This document shows positions 42,390 to 51,664 of a DNA stretch of 64,000 nucleotides, piece by piece; the stretch's first letter is position 1, and the number at the start of each line of letters is the position of its first letter. Origin of the DNA: Clostridium weizhouense (GTDB lineage Bacteria > Bacillota > Clostridia > Clostridiales > Clostridiaceae); NCBI RefSeq assembly GCF_019431045.1, contig NZ_JAHXPT010000003.1, positions 124,001 to 188,000 of the forward strand, given 5' to 3'. The position numbers and the translations under genes were made by a program. Below the pieces are notes generated by a model. The model was not told the origin of the DNA and made no database searches. It saw only the letters and a program-made list of their open reading frames with translations.

Positions 42390-43715
42390 GTGGAAAAAAG
42401 CTTTATAGATTTAATAAAAGATGGTGGGTTAATTGGCGCTGGTGGTGCAGGATTTCCAACTCATGTGAAATTAAATGCTAAAGTAGAGTATGTTATTGTT
42501 AATGGTGCAGAATGTGAACCGTTACTTAAAGTAGACCAACAGTTAATGGATCAAAAAGCAAGTGAACTTTTATATGCATTAAATAAAATAGTAGATGAAA
42601 CTGAGGCAAAAAAAGGGGTCGTTGCCTTAAAAAGGAAATATAAAGCTGCTATAAATCATTTAAATGAAAAAATTGGAGAATATCCAAAATTAGAGCTGTT
42701 TGAACTTGGTAATTTCTATCCAGCAGGTGATGAACAAGTCACCGTTTATGAAGTTACTAAAAGGGTAGTACCTGAAGGTGGTATTCCATTAAATGTTGGA
42801 GTTATAGTTATTAATGTTGAAACATTACTTAATGTATATAACGCACTTAAAGGAAAACCTGTTACAGATAAATATTTAACTATAACTGGCGAAGTTAAAA
42901 ATCCTATTACAGTAAAAGTACCTATAGGAATTTCTGTAAGACAAGCTCTTGATTTAGCTGGAGGAACTTTAATAGATGATTTTGAAATTATTGATGGTGG
43001 TCCTATGATGGGCAAATTAATAGAAAATATAGATAGACCTATAAAGAAAAATACAAAAGGTTTAATAGTAATACCTAAAAATCATAATATAGTATTATCA
43101 AAGAAAAAAAATATTCAGTCTATGTTAAAGCAAGCAAGAGCAGCATGTTGTCATTGTTCTATGTGTACGGAAGTATGTCCAAGACACTTACTAGGACATA
43201 AAATGGAACCAGATAAAATGATGAGAATTGCAAGCTATGGAGGAACATGTAGCAAAGATATATTGCCAACTACAGCTTTTTTATGTAGTGAATGTGGACT
43301 TTGCGAACAGGTATGTGTTATGGGACTTCAACCATGGAAATTAAATAACTTTTTTAAAGGTGAATTAGCTAAAAATGGAATAAAAAATCCTAACCATAAT
43401 GCACCGGAAAAATCAGATGATTTTAGAGAGTATAGAAAATTTCCAGTTCATAAACTTAAACAAAGATTAAATATTGAAAAATACGATGTTGAAGCGCTTC
43501 TTCAAGACAGTGAATATGACTTTTCAGAGGTAGTAATTTTAAGATCACAACATATAGGTGCTAAGACAGAACCTGTTGTTAAAGTTGGAGATAATGTAGA
43601 AAAAGGAGATCTTATTGGAGATATTGATAGTGATAAATTAGGAGCTAAAATCCATGCTAGTATAAGTGGAATAATAAAAGAAATTACAGATGATAGTATT
43701 GTTATATCTAGGTAA
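42390..43715 (+). CDS. pduS: PduS/RnfC-like Fe-S flavoprotein
   Basis: This 441-aa protein starts best at GTG 42390 with GGAG 9 bases ahead. The N-terminal GGLIGAGGAGFPTHVK is the NADH/FMN-binding Complex1_51K-like motif. NVGVIVINVETLLN and an SLBB-like region follow, then two [4Fe-4S] sets, CCHCSMCTEVCPRH (about residues 252-265) and CSECGLCEQVC, and a barrel-sandwich end (VGDNVEKGDLIGDID). PduS moves electrons and works with PduT across the shell. Confidence 0.93.
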   Translation: MEKSFIDLIKDGGLIGAGGAGFPTHVKLNAKVEYVIVNGAECEPLLKVDQQLMDQKASELLYALNKIVDETEAKKGVVALKRKYKAAINHLNEKIGEYPKLELFELGNFYPAGDEQVTVYEVTKRVVPEGGIPLNVGVIVINVETLLNVYNALKGKPVTDKYLTITGEVKNPITVKVPIGISVRQALDLAGGTLIDDFEIIDGGPMMGKLIENIDRPIKKNTKGLIVIPKNHNIVLSKKKNIQSMLKQARAACCHCSMCTEVCPRHLLGHKMEPDKMMRIASYGGTCSKDILPTTAFLCSECGLCEQVCVMGLQPWKLNNFFKGELAKNGIKNPNHNAPEKSDDFREYRKFPVHKLKQRLNIEKYDVEALLQDSEYDFSEVVILRSQHIGAKTEPVVKVGDNVEKGDLIGDIDSDKLGAKIHASISGIIKEITDDSIVISR

Positions 43716-43737
43716 GATTTAATGGGAAGGAGAAAGA

Positions 43738-44289
43738 ATGATGAAAAGATCTATTGGATTACTAGAATTTAAAAGTATAGCAAAAGGAATTCAAGCAGCC
43801 GACGAAATGGTTAAATCAGCAAATGTAGAATTGACATTATCAACCCCAATGTGTCCTGGAAAATATATAGTAATAATAGCAGGTGATGTAGGTGATGTAA
43901 CAAATGCTGTAAATGTTGGTAGAGAAGTTGGAGAGAATTATCTTATAAGCGATTATATTATAGCAAGTGTACATGAAAAAGTATTCCCAGCAATAACAGC
44001 TACATCTGATTTAAATCAAATATCTTCAATAGGTATTATAGAAACTATATCTGCTGTTGCGTCTGTAATTGCAGGAGATACAGCTTTAAAAGCAGCAAAT
44101 GTGGAATTGTTAGAAATAAGGATAGCAAGAGGTCTTGGTGGAAAAGGCTATACAATACTTACAGGAGAGGTATCAGCAGTTAAAGCCGCAGTAGAAGCAG
44201 CTGAAACTAAACTTGCAGAAAGCGGAGATATCATAGGTACAGTGGTATTACCATCTCCAGCAAAAGAATTAATTCAAACATTATTATAA
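43738..44289 (+). CDS. pduT: PduT-type BMC-T shell protein, Fe-S cluster bearing
   Basis: This 183-aa protein has two BMC domains (KRSIGLLEFKSIAKGIQAAD and SSIGIIETISAVASVIAG). A Cys at about residue 39 in TPMCPGKY matches the pore cysteine that coordinates a [4Fe-4S] cluster in the PduT trimer. It should pass electrons between lumen and cytosol with PduS. Two start codons, 43738 and 43741, are both compatible with AAGGAG. It ends the operon at a strong terminator. Confidence 0.93.
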   Translation: MMKRSIGLLEFKSIAKGIQAADEMVKSANVELTLSTPMCPGKYIVIIAGDVGDVTNAVNVGREVGENYLISDYIIASVHEKVFPAITATSDLNQISSIGIIETISAVASVIAGDTALKAANVELLEIRIARGLGGKGYTILTGEVSAVKAAVEAAETKLAESGDIIGTVVLPSPAKELIQTLL

Positions 44290-44324
44290 GATAAACTTAT
44301 AATTATATATAATGAAAAAGAATT

Positions 44325-44376
44325 AAAAAAAATCAACCTTTAGAGTTGTAGTAGAGATAGTGGTTGATTTTTTATA
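44325..44376 (+). terminator. Terminator of the BMC operon
   Basis: AAAAAATCAACC and GGTTGATTTTTT form a 12-bp stem with a T tract. Confidence 0.9.
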
Positions 44377-44453
44377 ATATTCTTCTTTAAAATTAAATAT
44401 TAGTATAATCTATATTTGAATATAATTTAGTAAAACAGAAAGACCCTTTTTTA

Positions 44454-45656
44454 TTAAAGAAAGTTATTTTTTACTTTATTAAATGCATAATCTAATGTAC
44501 CATCTAAATTAGAATTGTTTTTTCCAGCCCCTTGTGCTAAAGTCTGACTTCCGCCACCTTTGCCATCTATAAGGCTTATTGCATCTTTTAATATTTCACC
44601 CATATTTAAAGTATTTAAATTTTTAGAACATGAAAATATAAGGTTTGCTTTTTCATTAGAATGTATAGCAATAAGAGTAATTATATTTTCAAATTCAGTA
44701 AGCTTAGATACTAGATTGTTTACATATTTAATATTTTGGTTAGTATAAATGGATTTTATAATTTTAATATCTCCAATTTTATAAGCATTTTCAATCATAT
44801 CTTTAATTTCATATCTAGACAATTCAATTCTTAATTTTTTATTTTCTTCATTAGTTTCTTTTAGATTGTTACTTAAATTTTTTATTCCATTTATTGCTTC
44901 GTATTCATTACAATTTAAATATTTACATATTGAACTTGTAAATTCATCTTTTAAGAAGGAATCCTGTACAGCTTTTTCACCAGCTAAAAACTCAATTCTA
45001 GTACCTTGTTTATGTTTTTCATATTTTTTTATTTTTATAAGTCGTAAATCTAATGTAGAACTTGGATGAACTCCACAACAAGCGACCATATCTAAATCAC
45101 CAATTTTTACGACTCTGATTTCTTCATTTGTATTGGGTAATTTTCTTCTGAGATTAATATTTTTTAGTTCTCTTTTTGTTGGAGTTAAAAATTCAACTTT
45201 TAAAGCTTCAGATATCACATTATTAGCAAATTCTTCACACTCTTTAATTTGTTCTTCTGTTAAACGTGCATTAAAGTCTATAGTACTAATTTCACTTCCG
45301 TGATGTACAGCAATAGTGTTTATATTAAAAAGCTTAAAGATGCATGCAGACAAAACGTGTTGTGCTAAATGTTGATTCATACCATTAGATCTTCTTTTCC
45401 AATCTAAAGAGCATTTAACTTTATGTATTTTTATAGGTTTCTTTTCTAATACATGATATATAAGTTTGTCTTTTTCATATACATCTAAAACTTCAATTTC
45501 TTCGATTTTTCCTAAATCACAATATTGGCCTCCACCACCAGGGAAGAAAGCTGTTTTATCTAAAACAACATGAAACTTACCATGTAGTTCTTCAATTTTT
45601 TCAATTTCTGCTGTAAAAGTTTTTAAATATTGATTTTGATAAAATAGTTTTTCCAT
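44454..45656 (-). CDS. AlaX-type (long form) alanyl-tRNA editing protein, DHHA1 domain
   Basis: This 400-aa protein is a free-standing editing domain related to alanyl-tRNA synthetase. The N-terminal part has HVVLDKTAFFPGGGGQ, zinc ligands in NQHLAQHVLSACIF and VACCGVHPSST, and the C-terminus is a DHHA1 domain with GKGGGSQTLAQGAG (about residues 365-378). It removes Ser or Gly wrongly linked to tRNA-Ala. A coiled coil (about residues 245-275) separates the two. It is single-gene with its own promoter. Confidence 0.9.
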   Translation of the reverse strand: MEKLFYQNQYLKTFTAEIEKIEELHGKFHVVLDKTAFFPGGGGQYCDLGKIEEIEVLDVYEKDKLIYHVLEKKPIKIHKVKCSLDWKRRSNGMNQHLAQHVLSACIFKLFNINTIAVHHGSEISTIDFNARLTEEQIKECEEFANNVISEALKVEFLTPTKRELKNINLRRKLPNTNEEIRVVKIGDLDMVACCGVHPSSTLDLRLIKIKKYEKHKQGTRIEFLAGEKAVQDSFLKDEFTSSICKYLNCNEYEAINGIKNLSNNLKETNEENKKLRIELSRYEIKDMIENAYKIGDIKIIKSIYTNQNIKYVNNLVSKLTEFENIITLIAIHSNEKANLIFSCSKNLNTLNMGEILKDAISLIDGKGGGSQTLAQGAGKNNSNLDGTLDYAFNKVKNNFL

Positions 45657-46029
45657 TATTATTTCTCCTAAATATATCCGTGTGATTATATTAAACGGAT
45701 TGAATTGTATTATTTGGCTGTATTTTAAATTATTATTTAATTATAAATACTAATTTAAATATATTTTTATATTTACTAATTATCTTAAAAATATTATATC
45801 AGTTAATAACAATAAAGTAAGTAATTTAATAAATAAATTTAATAATTTATAACAATATTAGTATTAATTTGATAACTTTTAAGCAAAGAGAATATTGAAA
45901 GAATGGTAAAAGTTTTAAATTTAATCTATTACACATTATTTAGTCTTGTTATTTATTTTTTAGATTAGATTATTGAAGAAGTTTATTGTTTTTATAAAAA
46001 ACATAAATTAAAAAGAGAGAATAAAGATG
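45657..46029. other. Intergenic region, nothing recognised
   Basis: About 370 AT-rich bases upstream of the editing gene. I see no small gene, repeat or riboswitch. Confidence 0.5.
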
Positions 46030-46070
46030 AGGACTATCTTAAAATTACTTTAATAATTTAAGATAGTCCT
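46030..46070. terminator. Hairpin downstream of the small minus-strand gene
   Basis: AGGACTATCTTAAA and TTTAAGATAGTCCT form a perfect 14-bp stem. The T tract is weak on both strands. The core ACTATCTTA also occurs in the terminator at 7275. Confidence 0.55.
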
Positions 46071-46106
46071 ATCTAGATTATTATATTACTATTAATATTT
46101 TATTAT

Positions 46107-46262
46107 TTAAAATCCTTTCTTTTTAGCATCAATTCCACTTTCATTTAATGCAGGTTGTTCTAAAGTAGTATTAAAGCTACTTTTAGCTGTTTGTCCTTGT
46201 GTTTTGTTACCATTTTTTAAATAATTTTTTTCTGAATATACCTTCTTATTTTGACTATGCAA
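46107..46262 (-). CDS. Small protein, 51 aa, unknown
   Basis: Read on the minus strand it gives HSQNKKVYSEKNYLKNGNKT and ends PALNESGIDAKKKGF. AAGGAG precedes a TTG at 46262 with 8-base spacing; an in-frame ATG at 46271 directly abuts the ribosome site. The peptide is basic and polar, rich in Asn, Lys and Ser, without a membrane segment. Its size and composition recall small spore-associated proteins, but no family is recognised and this is only a suggestion. Confidence 0.55.
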   Translation of the reverse strand: MHSQNKKVYSEKNYLKNGNKTQGQTAKSSFNTTLEQPALNESGIDAKKKGF

Positions 46263-46449
46263 AACAATCATCTCCTTAAAATTTAATATACTTATAGTAT
46301 TATCAAAATTTTAATTATTAAAATGGTTATTTATACAAGAAATTCAATAAGCAAGAAGCAAAATTTAATATATATTGTAAACTAAAATACTTTTGATATA
46401 ATTTTAGTTAATAGTGCAAAATAAAGAAAAAATTATAATAGGGGGAAAT

Positions 46450-46872
46450 ATGAAAAGATTAAATAGTAAGGAAACATATTTAAAAATAGCACATTTTTTT
46501 GAAATAATATTGGCTATAGTAGTTATGTTGTTAGTTTTTTTATCAATTATTGATATAGTAAGAAATATATGGGAAATGTTTGTGGTTAATAGTTCTACAG
46601 TTGTAAAATATCAAGAGATAAATGATTTATTAGGACAAATATTTTTACTTATAATAGGAATAGAATTAGTTATAATGTTATCTCTTCATACACCAGATAC
46701 TATTGTAGAGGTTTTATTATATGCTATAGCTAGAAAACTTTTATTACTACCCAAAAATGGTGCAATGGCAGAGTTATTATTAGGAGTTATTGCAATTGGA
46801 GGATTATTTATGATAAGAAAATATTTAATAAATAATAATTCTAAAAAAAACAATATATTAAATAATAAATAA
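46450..46872 (+). CDS. PsiE-like membrane protein
   Basis: This 140-aa protein starts at ATG 46450 after AGGGGGA. It has four membrane segments, the first IILAIVVMLLVFLSIIDIV, then QIFLLIIGIELVIMLSLH, TIVEVLLYAIARKLLL and LLLGVIAIGGLFMIRKYL. The pattern GIELV...HTPDTIVEVLLYAIAR resembles the phosphate-starvation-inducible PsiE family. The function is unknown; the C-terminus is Asn/Lys-rich. The identification is moderate. Confidence 0.65.
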   Translation: MKRLNSKETYLKIAHFFEIILAIVVMLLVFLSIIDIVRNIWEMFVVNSSTVVKYQEINDLLGQIFLLIIGIELVIMLSLHTPDTIVEVLLYAIARKLLLLPKNGAMAELLLGVIAIGGLFMIRKYLINNNSKKNNILNNK

Positions 46873-46967
46873 ATGTTATTCACTATATTTTATTAAACAA
46901 TATATAATATAGTAATATAGTTTAATAAAACAACTAAATTTTTTGTAAACAATTAATAGGAGGTAAT

Positions 46968-47240
46968 TTGGAAGAGAATATTATTTATAGTGAAGCTTAT
47001 ATTATAAAAATACTATTAATGATAATAAGACATGCTGAGATATTAGAAAATATTTATTGTAAAGAAGATATCGATAATAAAATATTAATAAAAATAGCAT
47101 CCTTTAAATCACTATTAAATAATACTGGTAAGATAATATTAAAATCTCATATGTCAAATTGTATAGAGCAATTAGTTAAAAATAATAATCAGGACTCTAT
47201 TACGAAACTTAATGATGTAATAGAGAAGATTTTAAAATAA
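46968..47240 (+). CDS. Hypothetical helical protein, 90 aa
   Basis: It starts at TTG with TAGGAGGT ahead, a normal spacing. The sequence MEENIIYSEAYIIKILLMII is followed by helices with scattered Asn and Lys, no signal peptide and no clear membrane span. It sits 95 bases after the PsiE-like gene. Family unknown. Confidence 0.65.
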   Translation: MEENIIYSEAYIIKILLMIIRHAEILENIYCKEDIDNKILIKIASFKSLLNNTGKIILKSHMSNCIEQLVKNNNQDSITKLNDVIEKILK

Positions 47241-47265
47241 TTATTATATTTTTAGTTTATAAAAG

Positions 47266-47310
47266 AGTTAACTTAAAATAACTTTTAATGTTTTTTAAGT
47301 TAACTTTTTT
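47266..47310 (+). terminator. Terminator after the 90-aa gene
   Basis: AGTTAACTTAAAA and TTTTAAGTTAACT form a 13-bp stem followed by five T. Confidence 0.9.
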
Positions 47311-47343
47311 ATTTTTAAATATTATAAAAAGTTTGAATTTAGG

Positions 47344-47436
47344 ATTCATATACGTATAAAAAATCCTAGAAGAGTTTTCCCAATGGAAGAAATATATGAG
47401 CAGGTTTGGAATGAAGATACTATTAATTTAAAGTAA
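47344..47436 (+). pseudogene. Relic of an OmpR-type response regulator C-terminus
   Basis: One frame reads IHIRIKNPRRVFPMEEIYEQ and ends VWNEDTINLK before a stop. This resembles the winged-helix region of OmpR/VanR regulators (pattern NPGRVFxxExIYExVWxE). There is no start, ribosome site or receiver domain, so it is a fragment. The gap 47241-47828 otherwise holds an inverted repeat near 47660 and AT-rich DNA. Confidence 0.6.
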
Positions 47437-47659
47437 TAATTGAATTTAAGAAATAAATAATTAAAGAATAGGATAAGCAAATTAAAACAATAGTTAGTAA
47501 AAATTTCAATTATTACTAAAATACAAACGTTAATGTAAAATACCTTTATAAAATATAAAACACAATAAAAAAAATAACAACAATCAATAACATATCACAC
47601 AAAAAAATATATATAAGAGTACGTTTTAATAAAACATAGCCAAATAAAAAAATAGAAAA

Positions 47660-47710
47660 TTATACTTATACTTTTTAAGTGTATTTTTACATTAAAAAGT
47701 ATAAGTATAA
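47660..47710. repeat. 19-bp perfect inverted repeat upstream of the H-NOX gene
   Basis: Arms 47660-47678 (TTATACTTATACTTTTTAA) and 47692-47710 are perfectly complementary; TGTA/TACA extends the stem inward past a one-base bulge. No T tract follows. It is 119 bases before the chemoreceptor start and could be an operator or a hairpin in its leader. Confidence 0.5.
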
Positions 47711-47828
47711 ATAATAATATTATCTTATTAATAAAACTGTATTATTGTATAATTAAGAGGTATAATTAATATAGATTATAATTAAATAACAATTATTACT
47801 TTGTAAATAAATTAGGAGGTATATAGTA

Positions 47829-49628
47829 ATGAAAGGAACAGTTGTAGCAACGTGGATGAAAACTAATAGAAAACTATTTGGAAATTCAACTGTTGATAAA
47901 GCGATGGATTATGTTGGATGGGGAAGTAATAAAATATTTTCACCTATTGAAAATATTGATGATCAAGAAGTTAAAAAAATAATGTCATATATAGCTAAGG
48001 AACAAAATATGGAAGTTGGTATACTTTGGAGAAAAATAGGACAAGATAATATACAATCATTTAGCAAAGATTATCCAGCATTTTTTAGACATGATAATTT
48101 ATACTCATTTTTAAAATCTATGTTTGATGTCCACATAGTAATGACAAAAAAGTTTAAGGGAGCAAAGCCACCTTTAGTTTTAATTGAGCCTATATCAAAT
48201 AAGGAAGCTATATTTAGTTATAATTCTTCTAGGGGAATGTTTGATTATTTTCTTGGAATGTTAGAAGGAGCCTGTGAATATTTTAATGAAAAAGTGGAAA
48301 AAGAAGAATTATCAAGAACTAATACTGAATTGAAGATTAAGCTTACTTTTGATAAAGATATATATTATAATAAAAAGTATTTTTTTAATAATTTACTTTC
48401 TCTTGGATTTATTAAAAATTTTGGAGGGAAAGCAGGAATCTTTACATTTTTAATATCAGGAATAGTTATGATACCTATGTTGGGGATAGATCAAATATTT
48501 AAAGCATTAATTGGAAGTGTTGTATCTGGGATAGGAGCATTTTGTGCTGTTTCATTAATGATGTCTCCTGTTAATTTAATAAAAGAAGAAATTGGTAGAA
48601 TCATAAATAATCAATATAATATTGATGGACAAGTTACAACAAATGATTTTTTTGAAGACATATATAATTTAATTAAAAATCATAAAAATGTTATACAAGC
48701 AGATTTTGTTGGCTTTAAAGGCGTTACAGATGAAATGAATACTTTTGTAAATAATATAAATACAATCTCTGATTCAATGGATCATACATCTAGTGAAATA
48801 GGAGGTGTTGTTGAACAGGTTGCAGATGGTGCTGTTATGCAAGCTCAAAATACAGATAATGCAGTACAAGCACTTAATGGAAATATTCAAGCATTAAAAC
48901 TTATAGTAGAAAATGAAAATACTAATAAATCTCAACTTGAAGATGCAATGGAAAAGATAAATAATAGTTATGAAAATGTAGAGAGTACTAGTAAAAATAT
49001 TTTAAAGTCTTTAGATACATTTAATAAAGTTAAAGATAAAGGTACACGCCTTGAAATAAAGGCAAAAGATATAACTAGTATAGTGTCTATAGTTTCTGGA
49101 ATATCTGAACAAACTAATTTACTTGCTTTAAATGCATCTATTGAAGCAGCAAGAGCTGGAGAACAAGGAAGAGGATTTGCAGTTGTAGCTGAATCAATAA
49201 GAAATTTAGCAGAACAGTCAAAAGATGCAGTAGAAGAAATAAATTCTAATTTAAAACAATTTGTAAATGAGATAAAAGCATTGGTAGGAGATATAGAAGT
49301 GCAATATGATTTGTTAGAAAAACAAACAGATAGCTTAGGTATTGTAAGAAACATAAGTTTCGAAGCAAATAAATCAGTACAAAGTGTAGCTACTTCTATG
49401 ATAGAAACTATAAATAAATTAAATACTGAATCACATTCTATAGCTAATGTTTATGATAGCATAGAGTCATTAGCTGCTATTGCACAAGAAAATTCAGCAT
49501 CTTCAGAGGAAGTAAGTGCTAATGTAATAAATTATACTAATGAAATAAAAAAACTTATAGATAATATACATGATTTTAAAGGAATTACTGAAAACTTTAA
49601 AAATGATTTAGAAAAATATAAAATTTAA
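47829..49628 (+). CDS. H-NOX haem-sensor methyl-accepting chemotaxis protein
   Basis: This 599-aa receptor has an H-NOX domain (residues 1-185), two membrane helices (about 202-245) and a cytoplasmic MCP signalling domain with the tip [19 protein letters not shown]. All haem residues keep the numbering of the Thermoanaerobacter H-NOX: proximal His102 (FDVHIVMTK), Tyr131-Ser133-Arg135 for haem propionates, Pro115, and the distal trio Trp9, Asn74, Tyr140 that stabilises bound O2. It should bind O2 and NO and control flagellar motility through CheA; in an anaerobe, avoidance of O2 is likely. It resembles the clostridial SONO receptor. AGGAGG precedes the ATG. No che gene is near. Confidence 0.93.
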   Translation: MKGTVVATWMKTNRKLFGNSTVDKAMDYVGWGSNKIFSPIENIDDQEVKKIMSYIAKEQNMEVGILWRKIGQDNIQSFSKDYPAFFRHDNLYSFLKSMFDVHIVMTKKFKGAKPPLVLIEPISNKEAIFSYNSSRGMFDYFLGMLEGACEYFNEKVEKEELSRTNTELKIKLTFDKDIYYNKKYFFNNLLSLGFIKNFGGKAGIFTFLISGIVMIPMLGIDQIFKALIGSVVSGIGAFCAVSLMMSPVNLIKEEIGRIINNQYNIDGQVTTNDFFEDIYNLIKNHKNVIQADFVGFKGVTDEMNTFVNNINTISDSMDHTSSEIGGVVEQVADGAVMQAQNTDNAVQALNGNIQALKLIVENENTNKSQLEDAMEKINNSYENVESTSKNILKSLDTFNKVKDKGTRLEIKAKDITSIVSIVSGISEQTNLLALNASIEAARAGEQGRGFAVVAESIRNLAEQSKDAVEEINSNLKQFVNEIKALVGDIEVQYDLLEKQTDSLGIVRNISFEANKSVQSVATSMIETINKLNTESHSIANVYDSIESLAAIAQENSASSEEVSANVINYTNEIKKLIDNIHDFKGITENFKNDLEKYKI

Positions 49629-49749
49629 TTATTTATAAAGTTAGTTATATTGTATAAATAATAATATATAAGTTTTGCTTAAATTATTATTTTAGTTAAT
49701 AAACATAAAGATTAATAAAATAATATTAGCAAAGTAATATTATTTTATA

Positions 49750-49778
49750 TTGACATTGCTTAATTATATTGTTAAAAT
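49750..49778 (+). promoter_or_regulatory. Promoter of the SAM riboswitch transcript
   Basis: TTGACA (49750-49755) and TAAAAT (49773-49778) are 17 bases apart, a good sigma-A promoter, with the riboswitch beginning about 16 bases downstream. Confidence 0.7.
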
Positions 49779-49793
49779 TATAAAAAAGAATAG

Positions 49794-49946
49794 CTTATCG
49801 AGAGTGGTGGAGGGACTGGCCCTATGAAGCCCAGCAACCTACTTTAATTTAGTAGTTAAATTATTATTACTATTAAGTAATAATTTGTTTTTTAATATTT
49901 AAAATTACTTAAATTAGAAGCGTGGTGCCAAATCCTGTTAGATAAG
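49794..49946 (+). promoter_or_regulatory. SAM-I riboswitch (S-box)
   Basis: The aptamer is clear: P1 CTTATC (49794-49799) with GATAAG (49941-49946), the conserved GAGAGTGGTGGAGGGACTGG, CCCTATGAAGCCCAGCAACC and GGTGCCAAATCC. A terminator follows. It turns off the downstream transporter when S-adenosylmethionine is plentiful. Confidence 0.95.
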
Positions 49947-49977
49947 AAGTTTAATATAATATATGAATATATAAATA

Positions 49978-50010
49978 AAGCTTCACTATGGGTTGAGGCT
50001 TTTCTTTTTT
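49978..50010 (+). terminator. Regulated terminator of the SAM riboswitch
   Basis: AAGCTTCA and TGAGGCTT (one G-U) form the stem, followed by TTCTTTTTT; its 5' part can alternatively pair with the aptamer's 3' side. Confidence 0.8.
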
Positions 50011-50043
50011 GCTTAAAATTAATAGTACAAGGAGAGAATATCA

Positions 50044-51354
50044 ATGAAGAAAGATGTAAATATAAAAGCACTATTACCATTATTAATTTTTTTAATAGTA
50101 TATGTTGGTGTATCTTTGGTAGCTGGTGATATGTATGCTGTATCAGTAATAATTCCTTTTTTAGCTTCAGCAGTTACTGCATTAATAATGAACAAAGAAA
50201 AAAACTTAAATCAAAAATTAGATATATTTTGTAAAGGCGCAGGAGATAATAATGTTATTCTAATGATATTAATATTTATACTAGCAGGAGCATTTGCTCA
50301 AGTTGCAAAAGATATGGGTGCAGTAGATTCTACTGTAAACTTAGGATTATCAATATTACCAAGTAATTTATTAATTGTTGGTTTATTTTTAATAGGATGC
50401 TTTATAGCACTTTCAGTTGGAACATCTATGGGGACTATAGTTGCCTTAGTCCCAATTGCTGTTGGTATAGCAGATAAAACTGGAGTAGCAGTAGCAATTG
50501 CAGTAGGGTCTGTTGTTAGTGGAGCAATGTTTGGGGATAATTTATCAATAATTTCTGATACAACTATAGCTGCAACAAGAACTCAAGGATGTAATATGAG
50601 AGATAAATTTAAAATGAATTTTAGAATTGTACTTCCAGCTGCAATAATAACAACTATAATTTTTGGTATATTAACAAAAAATGCATCAGCTGGTGATATA
50701 CAAAAATTAGAATATAGTTTAATTAAAATTATACCATATATTGCAGTTATAGCATCAGCATTAATGGGATTAAATGTTGTAGTAGTCTTATTTGGTGGAA
50801 TAGTTATTGCAGCAGTTATCGGATTTGCTTACGGTACATTTAATGTTATAGGATTATGTAGTTCAATTTCAAACGGAATAGCTGGAATGAGTGAATTAAT
50901 AATTATATCGTTATTAATAGCTGGAACAATAGCTTTAATTAAAGAGAATGGTGGAATAGAATATATATTGACTAAAGGATTAAAGAAATTTAAGAATAAA
51001 AGAAATGCAGAGTTTGGAATAGCTACTTTAGTTAGCTTAGTAGATATATGTACTGCAAATAATACTATAGCAATAGTAACTGTAGGACCAATAGCTAAAA
51101 ATATTTCAGATGAATTTGATTTAGAACCTAAAAGAGTTGCAGGAATAATGGATATGTTTTCTTGTGTTTTTCAAGGAATAATTCCATATGGAGCCCAATT
51201 AATTTCTGCAGCAGGTTTAGCAGCAATATCACCTTTTGCTATAATGCAATATTTATTTTATCCTTATCTAATGGGCGTATGTGCAATAATATCAATAGTA
51301 TGGTATCACAGAAATGAGTCTGAAAATTTAACATTAAAAGAAGAAATATCTTAA
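50044..51354 (+). CDS. metT: MetT-like methionine transporter, NhaC superfamily
   Basis: This 436-aa protein has about 11 membrane segments of the NhaC Na+/H+ antiporter superfamily: LALSVGTSMGTIVALVP-like signature (written here IALSVGTSMGTIVALVP), VVSGAMFGDNLSIISDTTIA, and DICTANNTIAIVTVGP. The upstream SAM-I riboswitch identifies methionine or a sulfur-compound role, the MetT group, over ion exchange. GGAGAG precedes the ATG. It is the only gene in the unit. Confidence 0.88.
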   Translation: MKKDVNIKALLPLLIFLIVYVGVSLVAGDMYAVSVIIPFLASAVTALIMNKEKNLNQKLDIFCKGAGDNNVILMILIFILAGAFAQVAKDMGAVDSTVNLGLSILPSNLLIVGLFLIGCFIALSVGTSMGTIVALVPIAVGIADKTGVAVAIAVGSVVSGAMFGDNLSIISDTTIAATRTQGCNMRDKFKMNFRIVLPAAIITTIIFGILTKNASAGDIQKLEYSLIKIIPYIAVIASALMGLNVVVVLFGGIVIAAVIGFAYGTFNVIGLCSSISNGIAGMSELIIISLLIAGTIALIKENGGIEYILTKGLKKFKNKRNAEFGIATLVSLVDICTANNTIAIVTVGPIAKNISDEFDLEPKRVAGIMDMFSCVFQGIIPYGAQLISAAGLAAISPFAIMQYLFYPYLMGVCAIISIVWYHRNESENLTLKEEIS

Positions 51355-51375
51355 ATTTAAAAATATACAATGTAC

Positions 51376-51418
51376 AGCTAGTAAGCAAGAGTAAAATCTT
51401 AAGCTTACTAGCTTTTTT
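51376..51418 (+). terminator. Terminator after metT
   Basis: AGCTAGTAAGC and GCTTACTAGCT form an 11-bp perfect stem followed by TTTTT. Confidence 0.9.
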
Positions 51419-51610
51419 AGTGTGGATATGAAAGTAGAATTTGAATAACGTGTTATCTTTTTAATAAGTTAGAGTATAATTTTTTTTGTATAAATAATTT
51501 ATTGGTTAATATATATAAGTACTTAATATAGTACTTTTTCTAGTAATTAAGTTATAATTATACTTATAAACTAAATTTAATATAAATTTATCTTGTAATA
51601 TATTTAGGAA

Positions 51611-51653
51611 AGGAGCATTTAGTATTTTAGTGTTATTTAGCTTGTAAAATACT
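51611..51653 (+). promoter_or_regulatory. Ribosome site separated from its start by a hairpin
   Basis: AGGAG (51611-51615) is 49 bases before the ATG. AGTATTTTA (51621-51629) and TAAAATACT (51645-51653) can form a hairpin between them and bring them within about 16 bases. The gap 51355-51664 otherwise holds AT-rich promoter DNA. Confidence 0.35.
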
Positions 51654-51664
51654 AAAGATAATTT

